A stretch of DNA of 21,451 nucleotides from JAYWXI01 sp036016955 (GTDB taxonomy: Bacteria > Bacteroidota > Bacteroidia > Flavobacteriales > Weeksellaceae): positions 1-21,451 of the forward strand of contig NZ_JAYWXI010000018.1 of the NCBI RefSeq assembly GCF_036016955.1, read 5' to 3'. Position 1 is the first letter of the stretch. The number at the start of each line of letters is the position of its first letter. Below, piece after piece: positions 1-7,289 of this stretch. A model generated the notes under the pieces. It did not search any database, was not told the DNA's origin, and saw only the letters and a list, made by a program, of their open reading frames with translations. A program made the translations under genes and the position numbers.

Positions 1-1
1 A

Positions 2-47
2 TTCAGAGTGAGAGAAAGGGGGACATTGTCTCTCTTTCCTCTCTGAA
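2..47 (-). terminator. Possible hairpin terminator after the recombinase operon
   Basis: The outer arms TTCAGAG and CTCTGAA pair exactly. GAAAG/CTTTC, or alternatively GAGAGA/TCTCTC, can extend the stem inward with an internal loop. It lies just past the stop codon of the minus-strand gene ending at 60. A following U-tract cannot be judged because the window begins here, so terminator function is inferred. Confidence 0.35.
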
Positions 48-59
48 AAATAAATGTTT

Positions 60-857
60 TTATTGCTTATTATCCGCACCCAAAAAGTTGCATTTATAAG
101 TTGAATTCAAGAATTCAGAATCTACCTTAATATCAATATTGTTTTTTAAGGATTTTGATTTTTCTGTAAATCTAACTCCATTGTTTTTTATAAAACATTG
201 GTAAAGTTGAACATAGTCAAAAGTTTTTCTTTTGTTTGCAATAATATCAGCAACCTGCAATTCCTTTATTAGATAAATAAGTTGAGTAGCCACTTCGTTT
301 TTCCAAACAATAGGCTCTTTAAGTTCCGTAATTGAGGTTTCTGTAAAAATGAGTTTGAAGTTTTGAAAACTAATAACTTCATCTATCAATTCATTCTTTA
401 TAAGAAATCTTTTGAAATCGTATAACTTAACCTCATCTATCAGCCATTTATAAGTAAGTTTTGATTTTATTTTTCTGGGTTTAGGAGGTGTATGTTTTTC
501 AGTATCTTCAAAGAATTTAATCCATTCATTTGCTTCCTGTTTTGTATTGTGGATAATACTAAAAATAGCGTGAAAATGAATGCAGTTACTTTCTTCGGTA
601 TCAATCTCTTTTTCTAACTGTAAAACCGCATCTTCTATTTGTTCTAACTCAACTAATGAACTTTTAAAAAAATCTGTTTCATTTGCTCTTATGCCGCTTC
701 TTAAAGATTGTTTACTAAAGTTCTCAAAAGACTTTTCAAATGTTCCGTAAATCATTTTCTCATCTCCAGCACATAAAAGTTGTTGAGGGTAAAAACTTTC
801 CTTTATTTCATTAACCCTTTTTTGCAATGGCTTAATAAGGTTAAAATTCTTATTCAT
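60..857 (-). CDS. Hypothetical protein, second gene of the recombinase pair
   Basis: A 265-residue protein that I do not recognise as a named family. It is charged and rich in Lys, Glu, Phe and Asn, with no signal peptide or membrane segment. The C-terminal part (about residues 183-250: a Trp, then a hydrophobic Leu/Ile-rich helix, then KSLKNN) loosely resembles the C-terminal region of RteC-like and other proteins found beside Bacteroidota integrases. That likeness is an impression, not an alignment. The gene starts 6 nt after the recombinase stop codon, so the two are almost certainly cotranscribed. Base composition is AT-rich like the recombinase and unlike mnmE. A regulatory or excision-related role in the mobile element is possible but unproven. 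Confidence 0.6.
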   Translation of the reverse strand: MNKNFNLIKPLQKRVNEIKESFYPQQLLCAGDEKMIYGTFEKSFENFSKQSLRSGIRANETDFFKSSLVELEQIEDAVLQLEKEIDTEESNCIHFHAIFSIIHNTKQEANEWIKFFEDTEKHTPPKPRKIKSKLTYKWLIDEVKLYDFKRFLIKNELIDEVISFQNFKLIFTETSITELKEPIVWKNEVATQLIYLIKELQVADIIANKRKTFDYVQLYQCFIKNNGVRFTEKSKSLKNNIDIKVDSEFLNSTYKCNFLGADNKQ

Positions 858-863
858 ACTTTA

Positions 864-1997
864 TTACTTTTTAAACGCCTCATCAAAAATATTAACTGCA
901 TCTCTTTTCTTCTGGTCAATCACTTTAGTATAAATTTGAGTTGTCTTTAATTCTCTATGACCTAACATTTTTGAAACTGTATAAATATCAACCCCTTTGG
1001 TAAGCATAAAAGTAGCGTAGGTATGCCTTGCACAATGAAAAGTAATATGTTTAGTTATTCCTGCTCTTAAAACCCATTGAGCAAGTGCCACATTCATATA
1101 AGAACTGTATCTTAACCCTACAAATACCCTTTCTTCTGGATTGCCTTTTTCTCCAATATATTGTAAAGCATTATTAGGTATATCCAAATATTCAACGCCT
1201 TTAGTTTTTTGTTGTTTAAATTGAACTCTGTAACCGCCCTCAAACTCCTGTATCTTACCCCACGTCAATTTATTTACATCAGACCAACGTAACCCAGTAA
1301 AACAACTAAATAAAAACGCATTCTTCAAAACATCGTATCTGCATTCTGCTTCCATAAGTGCCTCCAGTTCTTGCTGGGTTAAATATTCCCTCTCATTCTC
1401 ATCTGGTTTAATACTCTTTACTCTTTTGGCTGGATTTTCGTTAATTATTTTATCATCAAATGCTTGGTTTAAAGCCGCTTTAAATTTGTTGAGGTAAGAA
1501 GAAGAAGAACTTTTAGATAAATTCTTACCAGTTTTTGTTTTTACCTCATTCAAAAGGTAATCTTTAAAGCCCTCACAAAACTCTGGCGTTATATCCTTAA
1601 ATGTTGTTGTAGCACTTGTATAGTTTAATAAATGCTTTAAAGTACTATCCCAGTTACCGTAATTACCTTTACTCTTAAAACGTTCTTCTGTTAGTTTCTT
1701 AAAGTATTCAATAAAATTAGTATTCAATTTATGAGTGTTGTTAAACCCGTAAGTACCGTTTTGAATTTCTAACACCCTTTGAGCCTTAACCGCCTCTGCC
1801 GATTTTAAGTTTTCCTTATTATGTTGTTTTTCTGCTGGATTTTTAGGCTTGTCGTAAAGAAAGTAGTCTAAATACTCATAATCTCTATTATGCTTTATTT
1901 TTCCATTAGGTAGTTTAGAGTACCCTTTATACAATTCTAAATACAAGGTTATTTTACCTGTTTTTTTGGAAAGTCTTTTGCGTAAGGAAATTTTCAT
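864..1997 (-). CDS. Tyrosine recombinase/integrase of an integrated element
   Basis: A 377-residue tyrosine recombinase of the Bacteroidota mobile-element type. It has an N-terminal arm-binding-like region (about 1-80), a SAM-like core-binding domain (about 90-195) and a C-terminal catalytic domain (about 205-365). All catalytic residues are visible: Arg237 in TGLRWSD, a Lys in QQKTKG (264 or 266), His321 and Arg324 in HCARH, His347 in LGHR, and the nucleophile Tyr356 in TTQIYTKV. Length is normal and the frame is intact, so it should be active. It is transcribed away from mnmE, whose 3' end lies about 160 bp upstream across a repeat-rich spacer. This layout fits an element integrated at the mnmE end and carrying its own integrase. 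A possible -7 element lies at 2017-2024. Confidence 0.93.
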   Translation of the reverse strand: MKISLRKRLSKKTGKITLYLELYKGYSKLPNGKIKHNRDYEYLDYFLYDKPKNPAEKQHNKENLKSAEAVKAQRVLEIQNGTYGFNNTHKLNTNFIEYFKKLTEERFKSKGNYGNWDSTLKHLLNYTSATTTFKDITPEFCEGFKDYLLNEVKTKTGKNLSKSSSSSYLNKFKAALNQAFDDKIINENPAKRVKSIKPDENEREYLTQQELEALMEAECRYDVLKNAFLFSCFTGLRWSDVNKLTWGKIQEFEGGYRVQFKQQKTKGVEYLDIPNNALQYIGEKGNPEERVFVGLRYSSYMNVALAQWVLRAGITKHITFHCARHTYATFMLTKGVDIYTVSKMLGHRELKTTQIYTKVIDQKKRDAVNIFDEAFKK

Positions 1998-2000
1998 TTT

Positions 2001-2059
2001 ATTTACATTATTTACACAAAAATAGAAATAAAATGTAAATTAGCCGTAAAAATGTAAAT
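2001..2059. repeat. Four ATTTACA/TGTAAAT repeats upstream of the recombinase
   Basis: ATTTACAT occurs at 2001-2008 and ATTTACA at 2010-2016. The opposite orientation ATGTAAAT occurs at 2033-2040 and 2052-2059. The copies flank a possible -7 element (CAAAAATA, minus-strand TATTTTTG, 2017-2024) just ahead of the recombinase start. Arm-type integrase sites or operators for self-control are the likely roles, by inference from position and symmetry. Confidence 0.6.
2017..2024 (-). promoter_or_regulatory. Possible -7 promoter element of the recombinase gene
   Basis: Minus-strand TATTTTTG fits the Bacteroidota -7 consensus TAnnTTTG and ends 19 nt before the start codon. No good -33 TTG is seen at the expected distance. 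Confidence 0.45.
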
Positions 2060-2062
2060 AAA

Positions 2063-2147
2063 AAAGGAAATTAAAAGAAACTAAAATTGCATTACAGTAC
2101 CTTAAACCCTTTATATACTTGCTTTTATTTATTTTTTAATTTCCTTT
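2063..2147. repeat. 14-bp perfect inverted repeat between recombinase and mnmE
   Basis: AAAGGAAATTAAAA (2063-2076) is the exact reverse complement of TTTTAATTTCCTTT (2134-2147), with 57 nt between. It fills the AT-rich gap between the integrase and the mnmE stop codon. It is not followed by a clear U-tract, so an attachment-region element (recombinase or excision-factor sites) seems more likely than a terminator. Confidence 0.55.
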
Positions 2148-2158
2148 GTTTTACTACT

Positions 2159-3547
2159 TTACTTTCCGATACAGAACTTTGAAAAGATATGCCCCAAAAC
2201 CTCATCATTAGTAAACTCTCCCGAAATTTCGCCGAGATGCTCTAAAGCATAACGCAGTTCGTAAGCCAAAATTTCAGTATGAAAACTCTGCTCAATAGCT
2301 TCCTTTACCCGAAAAACCGAATCCAACGATTTTTTCAAAGCCTCATAGTGCCGCTGATTGGTAATCACCGCATTACCCTCACCGCTCTTCATTTGCTCGA
2401 CATAAGCCGAAAGCTCATTTTTCAAAATTTCCACGTTGGTTTCGTCTTTAGCCGATATTCCGATAAGGGTTCGGGTGTATTGAGGCACCAGCTGCGCCTT
2501 TATCTCTGCCATAAATGAGCCGGTTTGCGCCCCGGGTAGATCTATTTTATTTTGAAGCAGAATTATTTCCAAATCTTCCCGCCACACTTCCTTAACAAAA
2601 TCAACCACTTCCTGAGGAGAAGAGCTAAGTGCATCATACAAATAAAGCAGCACTTGCGCTGTGGCAATTTTGTCTTTGGCTTTTTTCACGCCGATTTCTT
2701 CAATGGCATCCGTGGTCTCCCGAAGCCCCGCCGTGTCGATAAAACGAAAGGCATTGCCTTTAATGTGAAGGACTTCTTCAATAGTGTCTCTAGTGGTTCC
2801 TGCAATATCCGACACAATTGCCCTTTCCTCCTTCAGCAGCGCATTGAGCAAAGTGGATTTACCCGCATTGGGTTTACCGATAATCGCTACTTGCACGCCG
2901 TTTTTCACCGCATTGCCATAACGGAAACTCTCCATCAGGGCTTTGAGCTTTTCTTCGATTTTATCCAAAAGTATATTCAACGCCGTTCGGTCTGCAAACT
3001 CCACGTCCTCTTCTGCAAAATCCAACTCTAATTCCACCAAAGCCGTAAAATTGAGCAAATCCCCTCTCAAAGCTGAAATTTCCGCCGAAATTCCTCCTTT
3101 TAGTTGGTTTAAAGCCACCTTTCGCGAAGCCTCGTTTTCGCTGGCAATCAAATCCGCAATGGATTCCGCCTGAGCCAAATCCAGACGGCCATTCATAAAC
3201 GCCCGCATCGTGAACTCTCCCGCCTTAGCCATTCGTGCTCCGTTTTGGGTCAACACCTCCAAAATCCGCTTTCCGATATGCGGCGAACCATGAAAAGTGA
3301 TTTCCGCCGAATGTTCCGTAGTAAACGTTTTCGGGGCATGAAATACAGAGACCATCACCTCATCAATCGGCTCGTCCCCATCAATCAAAAAACCGTAATG
3401 AACGGTATGCGAAGGCACACGGGTCAGATCTTTCCCTCTAAAACAACGGTTAATCACCTCCAACGCCTCTTTTCCCGAAAGCCGGATGAGGCCCAAAGCC
3501 CCCACGCCGTTGGCCGTGGCAAGCGCACAAATGGTATCCTGATTCAT
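2159..3547 (-). CDS. mnmE: tRNA uridine-5-carboxymethylaminomethyl modification GTPase MnmE
   Basis: With MnmG, this GTPase makes the 5-carboxymethylaminomethyl (or related) modification at wobble uridine 34 of certain tRNAs. The start at 3547 gives MNQDTICALA and 462 residues, normal for the family. A longer reading to 3604 would add an unconserved extension running through the promoter. Domains: N-terminal tetrahydrofolate-binding domain (about 1-118), helical domain, and inserted G domain. Motifs: G1 GKPNAGKS (224-231), TTRDT (251-255), DTAG (271-274) and NKID (333-336). The C-terminus is the conserved FCIGK with its catalytic Cys (459). The gene is intact although a mobile element abuts its 3' end. 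A -7 element lies 4 nt before the ATG. Confidence 0.97.
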   Translation of the reverse strand: MNQDTICALATANGVGALGLIRLSGKEALEVINRCFRGKDLTRVPSHTVHYGFLIDGDEPIDEVMVSVFHAPKTFTTEHSAEITFHGSPHIGKRILEVLTQNGARMAKAGEFTMRAFMNGRLDLAQAESIADLIASENEASRKVALNQLKGGISAEISALRGDLLNFTALVELELDFAEEDVEFADRTALNILLDKIEEKLKALMESFRYGNAVKNGVQVAIIGKPNAGKSTLLNALLKEERAIVSDIAGTTRDTIEEVLHIKGNAFRFIDTAGLRETTDAIEEIGVKKAKDKIATAQVLLYLYDALSSSPQEVVDFVKEVWREDLEIILLQNKIDLPGAQTGSFMAEIKAQLVPQYTRTLIGISAKDETNVEILKNELSAYVEQMKSGEGNAVITNQRHYEALKKSLDSVFRVKEAIEQSFHTEILAYELRYALEHLGEISGEFTNDEVLGHIFSKFCIGK

Positions 3548-3551
3548 ATTG

Positions 3552-3559
3552 CAAAAATA
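3552..3559 (-). promoter_or_regulatory. mnmE -7 promoter element (near-leaderless)
   Basis: Minus-strand TATTTTTG ends only 4 nt before the mnmE ATG at 3547. Transcription would therefore start at or within a base or so of the start codon. Confidence 0.65.
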
Positions 3560-3626
3560 ACGCTTTTTAGAGCATAAAAAAATGGGACTCCTGCCCCAGC
3601 CCAACCTTCGTCTATCTTATCTTCCT

Positions 3627-3657
3627 AAAAAAAGCCACTTCATAAAGAAGTGGCTTT
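3627..3657 (-). terminator. Intrinsic terminator of rpsO
   Basis: A perfect 11-bp stem (3631-3641 with 3647-3657) has a 5-nt loop. Read on the minus strand it is followed by seven U (A-run 3627-3633, partly within the stem). It lies 18 nt past the rpsO stop codon. Confidence 0.9.
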
Positions 3658-3675
3658 CCATTTTGTACGATCGGA

Positions 3676-3945
3676 TTATTTTCTCAATCCTAATTCTGCG
3701 ATAATCGCTCTGTATCTTTCGATATCTTTATTTTTAAGATAATCCAACAATCGTTTTCTCTTTCCTACCAATTTCACCAAAGCTCTTTCCGTAGCATAGT
3801 CTTTGTGGTTTTTTCTAAGGTGACCGGTCAGGTGGTTGATTCTGTAAGTAAACAAAGCAATTTGTCCTTCTGCAGAACCAGTGTTTTCTGCTTTACCTCC
3901 GTGCTTAGCGAAGATTTCTGATTTTTTTTCTTTTGTCAAGTACAT
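3676..3945 (-). CDS. rpsO: 30S ribosomal protein uS15
   Basis: An 89-residue protein of the exact length and character of bacterial uS15, which binds the central domain of 16S rRNA early in 30S assembly. The family core is clear: NTGSAEGQIA (about 21-30), INHLTGHLRKNHKD (about 36-49), and VKLVGKRKRLLDYLK (about 57-71), ending in ELGLRK. It is a single-gene unit with its own promoter (-7 at 3982-3989) and terminator (3627-3657). The 5' leader is short, about 30 nt. In other bacteria uS15 represses its own mRNA; no matching structure is obvious here. Confidence 0.98.
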   Translation of the reverse strand: MYLTKEKKSEIFAKHGGKAENTGSAEGQIALFTYRINHLTGHLRKNHKDYATERALVKLVGKRKRLLDYLKNKDIERYRAIIAELGLRK

Positions 3946-3981
3946 GCCAATATTATTTAATGATTATTATGTAACGAGCGG

Positions 3982-4012
3982 CAAAGATAGAACTTTTTTG
4001 CAACCCCCACAA
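3982..4012 (-). promoter_or_regulatory. rpsO promoter, TTG-N20-TATCTTTG
   Basis: Reading on the minus strand, TTG is followed by 20 nt and then TATCTTTG (3989 to 3982). This is a good match in sequence and spacing to the Bacteroidota -33/-7 promoter. The start codon follows 36 nt after the -7 element. Confidence 0.75.
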
Positions 4013-4045
4013 TAGTCTGAAGAAAATTTACTATGATTTCATAAT

Positions 4046-4076
4046 AAAAAAGTTCCGCCTCCTTGGAGGCGGAACT
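4046..4076 (-). terminator. Intrinsic terminator of rpsA
   Basis: AGTTCCGCCTC (4051-4061) pairs perfectly with GAGGCGGAACT (4066-4076) around a CTTG loop. The U-tract on the minus strand comes from the A-run ending at 4051. It lies 25 nt after the rpsA stop codon. Confidence 0.9.
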
Positions 4077-4101
4077 CTATCTCAAAAACGGTCGGAATCC
4101 A

Positions 4102-5880
4102 TTAGTTTCCTCCTTCCATTTTCTTTTTCAACTCTGCAAGAGCGTCGATATCGCCAAGCGTCGTTTTTTCTTCTCCTGAAGAAGCCGCCGCTTTAGATGT
4201 TGCTTCCTTCACGTTTCTTCTCTCTTCTTCTCTGAAAAGACCGGTGTGAGAAACCACTACGCGCTTAAACTCCTTGTTGAATTCAATCACTTTGAAATCT
4301 GCCGTTTCCCCTTTCTTAATCTTGCTTCCGTCTTCTTTTTCAAGAAGTCTTGCAGGACAGAAAGCTTCCACTTCCGCATCTTCAAACTGAACCTGAGCTC
4401 CTTTGTCAAATACATCGGTAGCTACCCCGCTGTGTACGGTACCTTCCGCATATTTATCCTCAAACTTATCCCAAGGGTTTTCCTGCAATTGTTTGTGCCC
4501 CAAAGACAATCTTCTTGCTGCGGTATCCAATTCCAATACCACTACGTCCAATTTATCGCCTACGTTGCAGAATTCGCTAGGATGCTTGATTTTTTTCGTC
4601 CAAGAAAGGTCGGAGATGTAAATCAACCCGTCGATACCTTCCTCTAACTCTACAAACACTCCAAAGTTAGTGAAGTTTCTCACCGTACCCACGTGCTGAG
4701 AGCTTACAGGGTATTTGGATTCGATATTTTCCCAAGGATCTTTGGATAGTTGTTTCATACCAAGAGAAATCTTTCTCTCTTCGCGATCCAACGTCAATAC
4801 TTCTGCTTCTACTTCATCCCCTACTTTCACGAAATCGCCTGCGCTTCTCAAGTGAGTAGACCAAGACATTTCAGAAACGTGGATCAAGCCTTCCACTCCT
4901 GGAGCAATTTCTACAAACGCTCCGTAGTCAGCCAATACAACCACTTTACCTTTCACACGGTCTCCAACTTTAAGATCCGCTGAAAGCGCATCCCATGGGT
5001 GCGGTTCCAATTGCTTCATACCCAACTGGATTCTGGTCTTCTCGTCGTCGAAATCCAAGATAACCACTTTCACGGTTTGACCGTCCTCCAAAACTTCGGA
5101 AGGATGGTTCACACGAGACCAAGAAAGATCCGTAATGTGGATCAAACCGTCTACGCCACCAAGGTCGATGAATACCCCGTAAGAAGTGATGTTCTTAACG
5201 GTTCCTTCAAGAACCTGACCTTTCTCCAATTGCGCAATGATTTCTTTTTTCTGATCCTCGATATCCGCCTCGATAAGTGCCTTGTGAGACACCACCACGT
5301 TTTTGAACTCAGGGTTGATTTTAACCACTTTGAACTCCATGGTTTTACCAACGTACTGATCGTAATCTTTAATCGGCTTCACATCGATTTGAGAACCTGG
5401 CAAGAACGCTTCGATACCGTGTACGTCCACAATCATACCTCCTTTTGTTCTCGATTTTACAAAACCGTTAACCACTTCACCTGTTTCGTGAAGCTCGTTC
5501 ACCTTATCCCAAGCCTTAAGCGTTCTGGCTTTTTTGTGGGAAAGCTGAAGCTGCCCGGTTTTGTCTTCTCTACGGTCTACCATTACTTCCACTTCATCAC
5601 CTACGGACAAATCGGGTTTGTAACGGAATTCGTTAAGAGAAATCACACCTTCAGATTTGAAGTTGATGTCTACGATGGCTTCTTTATCGGTAAGTCTTAC
5701 GACTTTACCAACCAACACATCGTTGTCTTCAAGATCGCTTAGGGAACCTTTGTAGATTTCCTCAAGATCGCTCTTTTCTTTTCTTGCATCAGCATCCAAT
5801 CCGGACTCGAAAGAATCCCAGTCAAACTGTTCAGGTGCTACGTTTTGGTTCATAAGAACCTCGTCTTTGTATTCAGACAT
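4102..5880 (-). CDS. rpsA: 30S ribosomal protein bS1
   Basis: A 592-residue protein with six S1 (OB-fold) RNA-binding repeats at about 54-117, 133-200, 221-289, 306-374, 392-463 and 478-545. Repeats 3-5 are the most alike, with cores such as GVFIDLGGVDGLIHITDLSW and the closing phrase LGMKQL. bS1 brings mRNA to the 30S subunit. In Bacteroidota, where Shine-Dalgarno pairing is little used, that role should be prominent (family knowledge). The N-terminal 50 residues are acidic and the C-terminus is a charged tail. It is a single-gene unit with a strong terminator and an unusually long, structured leader (5881-5997) that suggests control of its own synthesis. Confidence 0.98.
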   Translation of the reverse strand: MSEYKDEVLMNQNVAPEQFDWDSFESGLDADARKEKSDLEEIYKGSLSDLEDNDVLVGKVVRLTDKEAIVDINFKSEGVISLNEFRYKPDLSVGDEVEVMVDRREDKTGQLQLSHKKARTLKAWDKVNELHETGEVVNGFVKSRTKGGMIVDVHGIEAFLPGSQIDVKPIKDYDQYVGKTMEFKVVKINPEFKNVVVSHKALIEADIEDQKKEIIAQLEKGQVLEGTVKNITSYGVFIDLGGVDGLIHITDLSWSRVNHPSEVLEDGQTVKVVILDFDDEKTRIQLGMKQLEPHPWDALSADLKVGDRVKGKVVVLADYGAFVEIAPGVEGLIHVSEMSWSTHLRSAGDFVKVGDEVEAEVLTLDREERKISLGMKQLSKDPWENIESKYPVSSQHVGTVRNFTNFGVFVELEEGIDGLIYISDLSWTKKIKHPSEFCNVGDKLDVVVLELDTAARRLSLGHKQLQENPWDKFEDKYAEGTVHSGVATDVFDKGAQVQFEDAEVEAFCPARLLEKEDGSKIKKGETADFKVIEFNKEFKRVVVSHTGLFREEERRNVKEATSKAAASSGEEKTTLGDIDALAELKKKMEGGN

Positions 5881-5997
5881 AAAAATAAAATTTGTATTCC
5901 TTCTCTCCTATAATCTGATGGTTTTGCGGACAGGAAATACGGAAGATGTTAAAAATTAAAGCCTTGCTTTCTCAGATTACCCCGCAAAAAAGCGCTG
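5881..5997 (-). promoter_or_regulatory. rpsA 5' leader with two interleaved 8-bp pairings
   Basis: In mRNA order the leader holds UUUUGCGG (5989-5982), UAAUCUGA (5979-5972), CCGCAAAA (5929-5922) and UCAGAUUA (5918-5911). The first pairs with the third and the second with the fourth, each 8/8. The order A-B-A'-B' allows either a pseudoknot or two competing stems. A small hairpin (AAAGC/GCUUU, 5970-5958 region) sits inside. The last arm ends 30 nt before the AUG. Autoregulation by bS1 is an inference from position. Confidence 0.6.
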
Positions 5998-6005
5998 CAA
6001 AATTA
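5998..6005 (-). promoter_or_regulatory. rpsA -7 promoter element
   Basis: Minus-strand TAATTTTG matches TAnnTTTG. It predicts a transcript starting near 5990-5995, so that the first pairing arm of the leader lies almost at the 5' end of the mRNA. Confidence 0.6.
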
Positions 6006-6070
6006 CGTTTTTTTTCGTTACGATGAAGAAAATCCCCTTCGATTTTTACTCTTTTTGAAATTTCCCTCTC

Positions 6071-6108
6071 AAAAAAAACATTGCACTCCCCAAAAAGGAA
6101 ATGCAATG
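6071..6108 (-). terminator. Intrinsic terminator of gcvT
   Basis: CATTGCA (6079-6085) pairs with TGCAATG (6102-6108). The stem extends to about 12 bp with G-U pairs and is followed on the minus strand by eight U (6078-6071). It begins 24 nt after the gcvT stop codon. Confidence 0.88.
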
Positions 6109-6132
6109 CCTTATTTAAAATCTAAAAAAGTC

Positions 6133-7209
6133 TTAAACAAAAGGAAGTTTCACCACTTTTGCAGGAACGGACTTATTTCGGATTTGGATGAAAATCTCTG
6201 ACCCCAGTTTAAAATGAGGACGATCCACATAAGCCAAACCGATACCAACCTTTTTCATAGGGCTCATCGTACCCGAAGTTACCCGACCAATGCACTCGCC
6301 TTGAGCATCCACCACGGGATAATCGTGCCGAGGGATCGCCTTCTCCTGCATCTCGAAAGCCACCAGCTTACGGGTTACCCCTTCCTCTTTCTGCTGTTGG
6401 AATTTTTCCTTGGAAATGAAGGATTTATCAAACTTGGTAATCCAGCCCAATCCGGCTTCAATAGGAGAGGTCGTATCGTCAATGTCATTACCGTAAAGAC
6501 AAAATCCTTTCTCCAAACGCAACGTATCCCTCGCTCCCAAGCCACAAGGCAGTACGCCGAACTCTTCTCCCGCCGCCGTAAGCGCATCCCAAATTTTCTC
6601 TGCATGCTCGTTTGCAAAATACACCTCAAAACCGCCGCTTCCCGTATACCCCGTATTGGAAATAATCACCTCCGGAATACCGCAAAGCGTCCCCACCGCA
6701 AAATGATAATAAGGAATAGCCCCCAAATCCGTATCGGTCAATTTCTGCAAAGTCTCCAGCGCCTTAGGCCCCTGTACCGCAATAAGCGAAGTTTGATCCG
6801 AAACATTAGTCATCGTCGCTCCAAAGGTGTTATGTCGGCTGATGTGCGCCCAATCCTTAGCAATGTTGGAAGCATTAACCACCACAAAGTACTTTGTATC
6901 ATTCATTTTATAGACAATAAGGTCATCCACAATACCCCCTTCTTCGTTCGGAAGACAAGAATATTGTGCCTGGCCATCAACCAAGGCCGCCACGTTATTC
7001 GTCGTAACTTTCTGTAAGAGTTCCAACGCCCCTTCCCCTTCGATAAAAAACTGCCCCATGTGAGACACATCGAATAATCCTACACGCTCGCGAACGGCAA
7101 AATGCTCCTCCGTAAGCCCCGAATATTGCACGGGCATTTCAAATCCTGCAAATGGCACCATTTTCGCGCCAAGGGATACATGCTTGGCATACAATGCGGT
7201 TCTGTTCAT
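6133..7209 (-). CDS. gcvT: Glycine cleavage system aminomethyltransferase (T-protein)
   Basis: A 358-residue T-protein. It takes the aminomethyl group from lipoyl H-protein to tetrahydrofolate, releasing ammonia and giving 5,10-methylene-THF. Family hallmarks: FAGFEMPVQY (20-29), FDVSHMGQ (46-53), GGIVDDLIVY with the catalytic Asp (about 96), a glycine-rich NTGYTGSGGFE (185-195), ARDTLRLEKGF (226-236) and the C-terminal beta-barrel (GRVTSGTMSP). Length is standard. No gcvH or gcvP is nearby, so the system is scattered, as in many Bacteroidota. It begins 80 nt after idi. No clear TAnnTTTG element is seen in that gap, so it may have a poor-consensus promoter or be read through from idi. Confidence 0.97.
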   Translation of the reverse strand: MNRTALYAKHVSLGAKMVPFAGFEMPVQYSGLTEEHFAVRERVGLFDVSHMGQFFIEGEGALELLQKVTTNNVAALVDGQAQYSCLPNEEGGIVDDLIVYKMNDTKYFVVVNASNIAKDWAHISRHNTFGATMTNVSDQTSLIAVQGPKALETLQKLTDTDLGAIPYYHFAVGTLCGIPEVIISNTGYTGSGGFEVYFANEHAEKIWDALTAAGEEFGVLPCGLGARDTLRLEKGFCLYGNDIDDTTSPIEAGLGWITKFDKSFISKEKFQQQKEEGVTRKLVAFEMQEKAIPRHDYPVVDAQGECIGRVTSGTMSPMKKVGIGLAYVDRPHFKLGSEIFIQIRNKSVPAKVVKLPFV

Positions 7210-7289
7210 ATTTACTTTTAAATTAATTTGATTTTTCTATTTTCAATGTTTACCCGACTCATTTGCCTTCACCTCTAACACTCCCCCTC

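Noticed and set aside
3548..3604. N-terminal extension of mnmE (and the similar extensions of prfB, idi, the ArsC/Spx-like gene and the DUF4469 gene)
   Set aside because: For the first four the added codons cross the TAnnTTTG promoter element. For DUF4469 they cross the preceding terminator. In each case the conserved protein begins at the internal ATG.
4999..5742. Long plus-strand frames opposite rpsA, and similar ones opposite gcvT and the eRF1-like gene
   Set aside because: Antisense shadows of well-identified genes with no family signatures.
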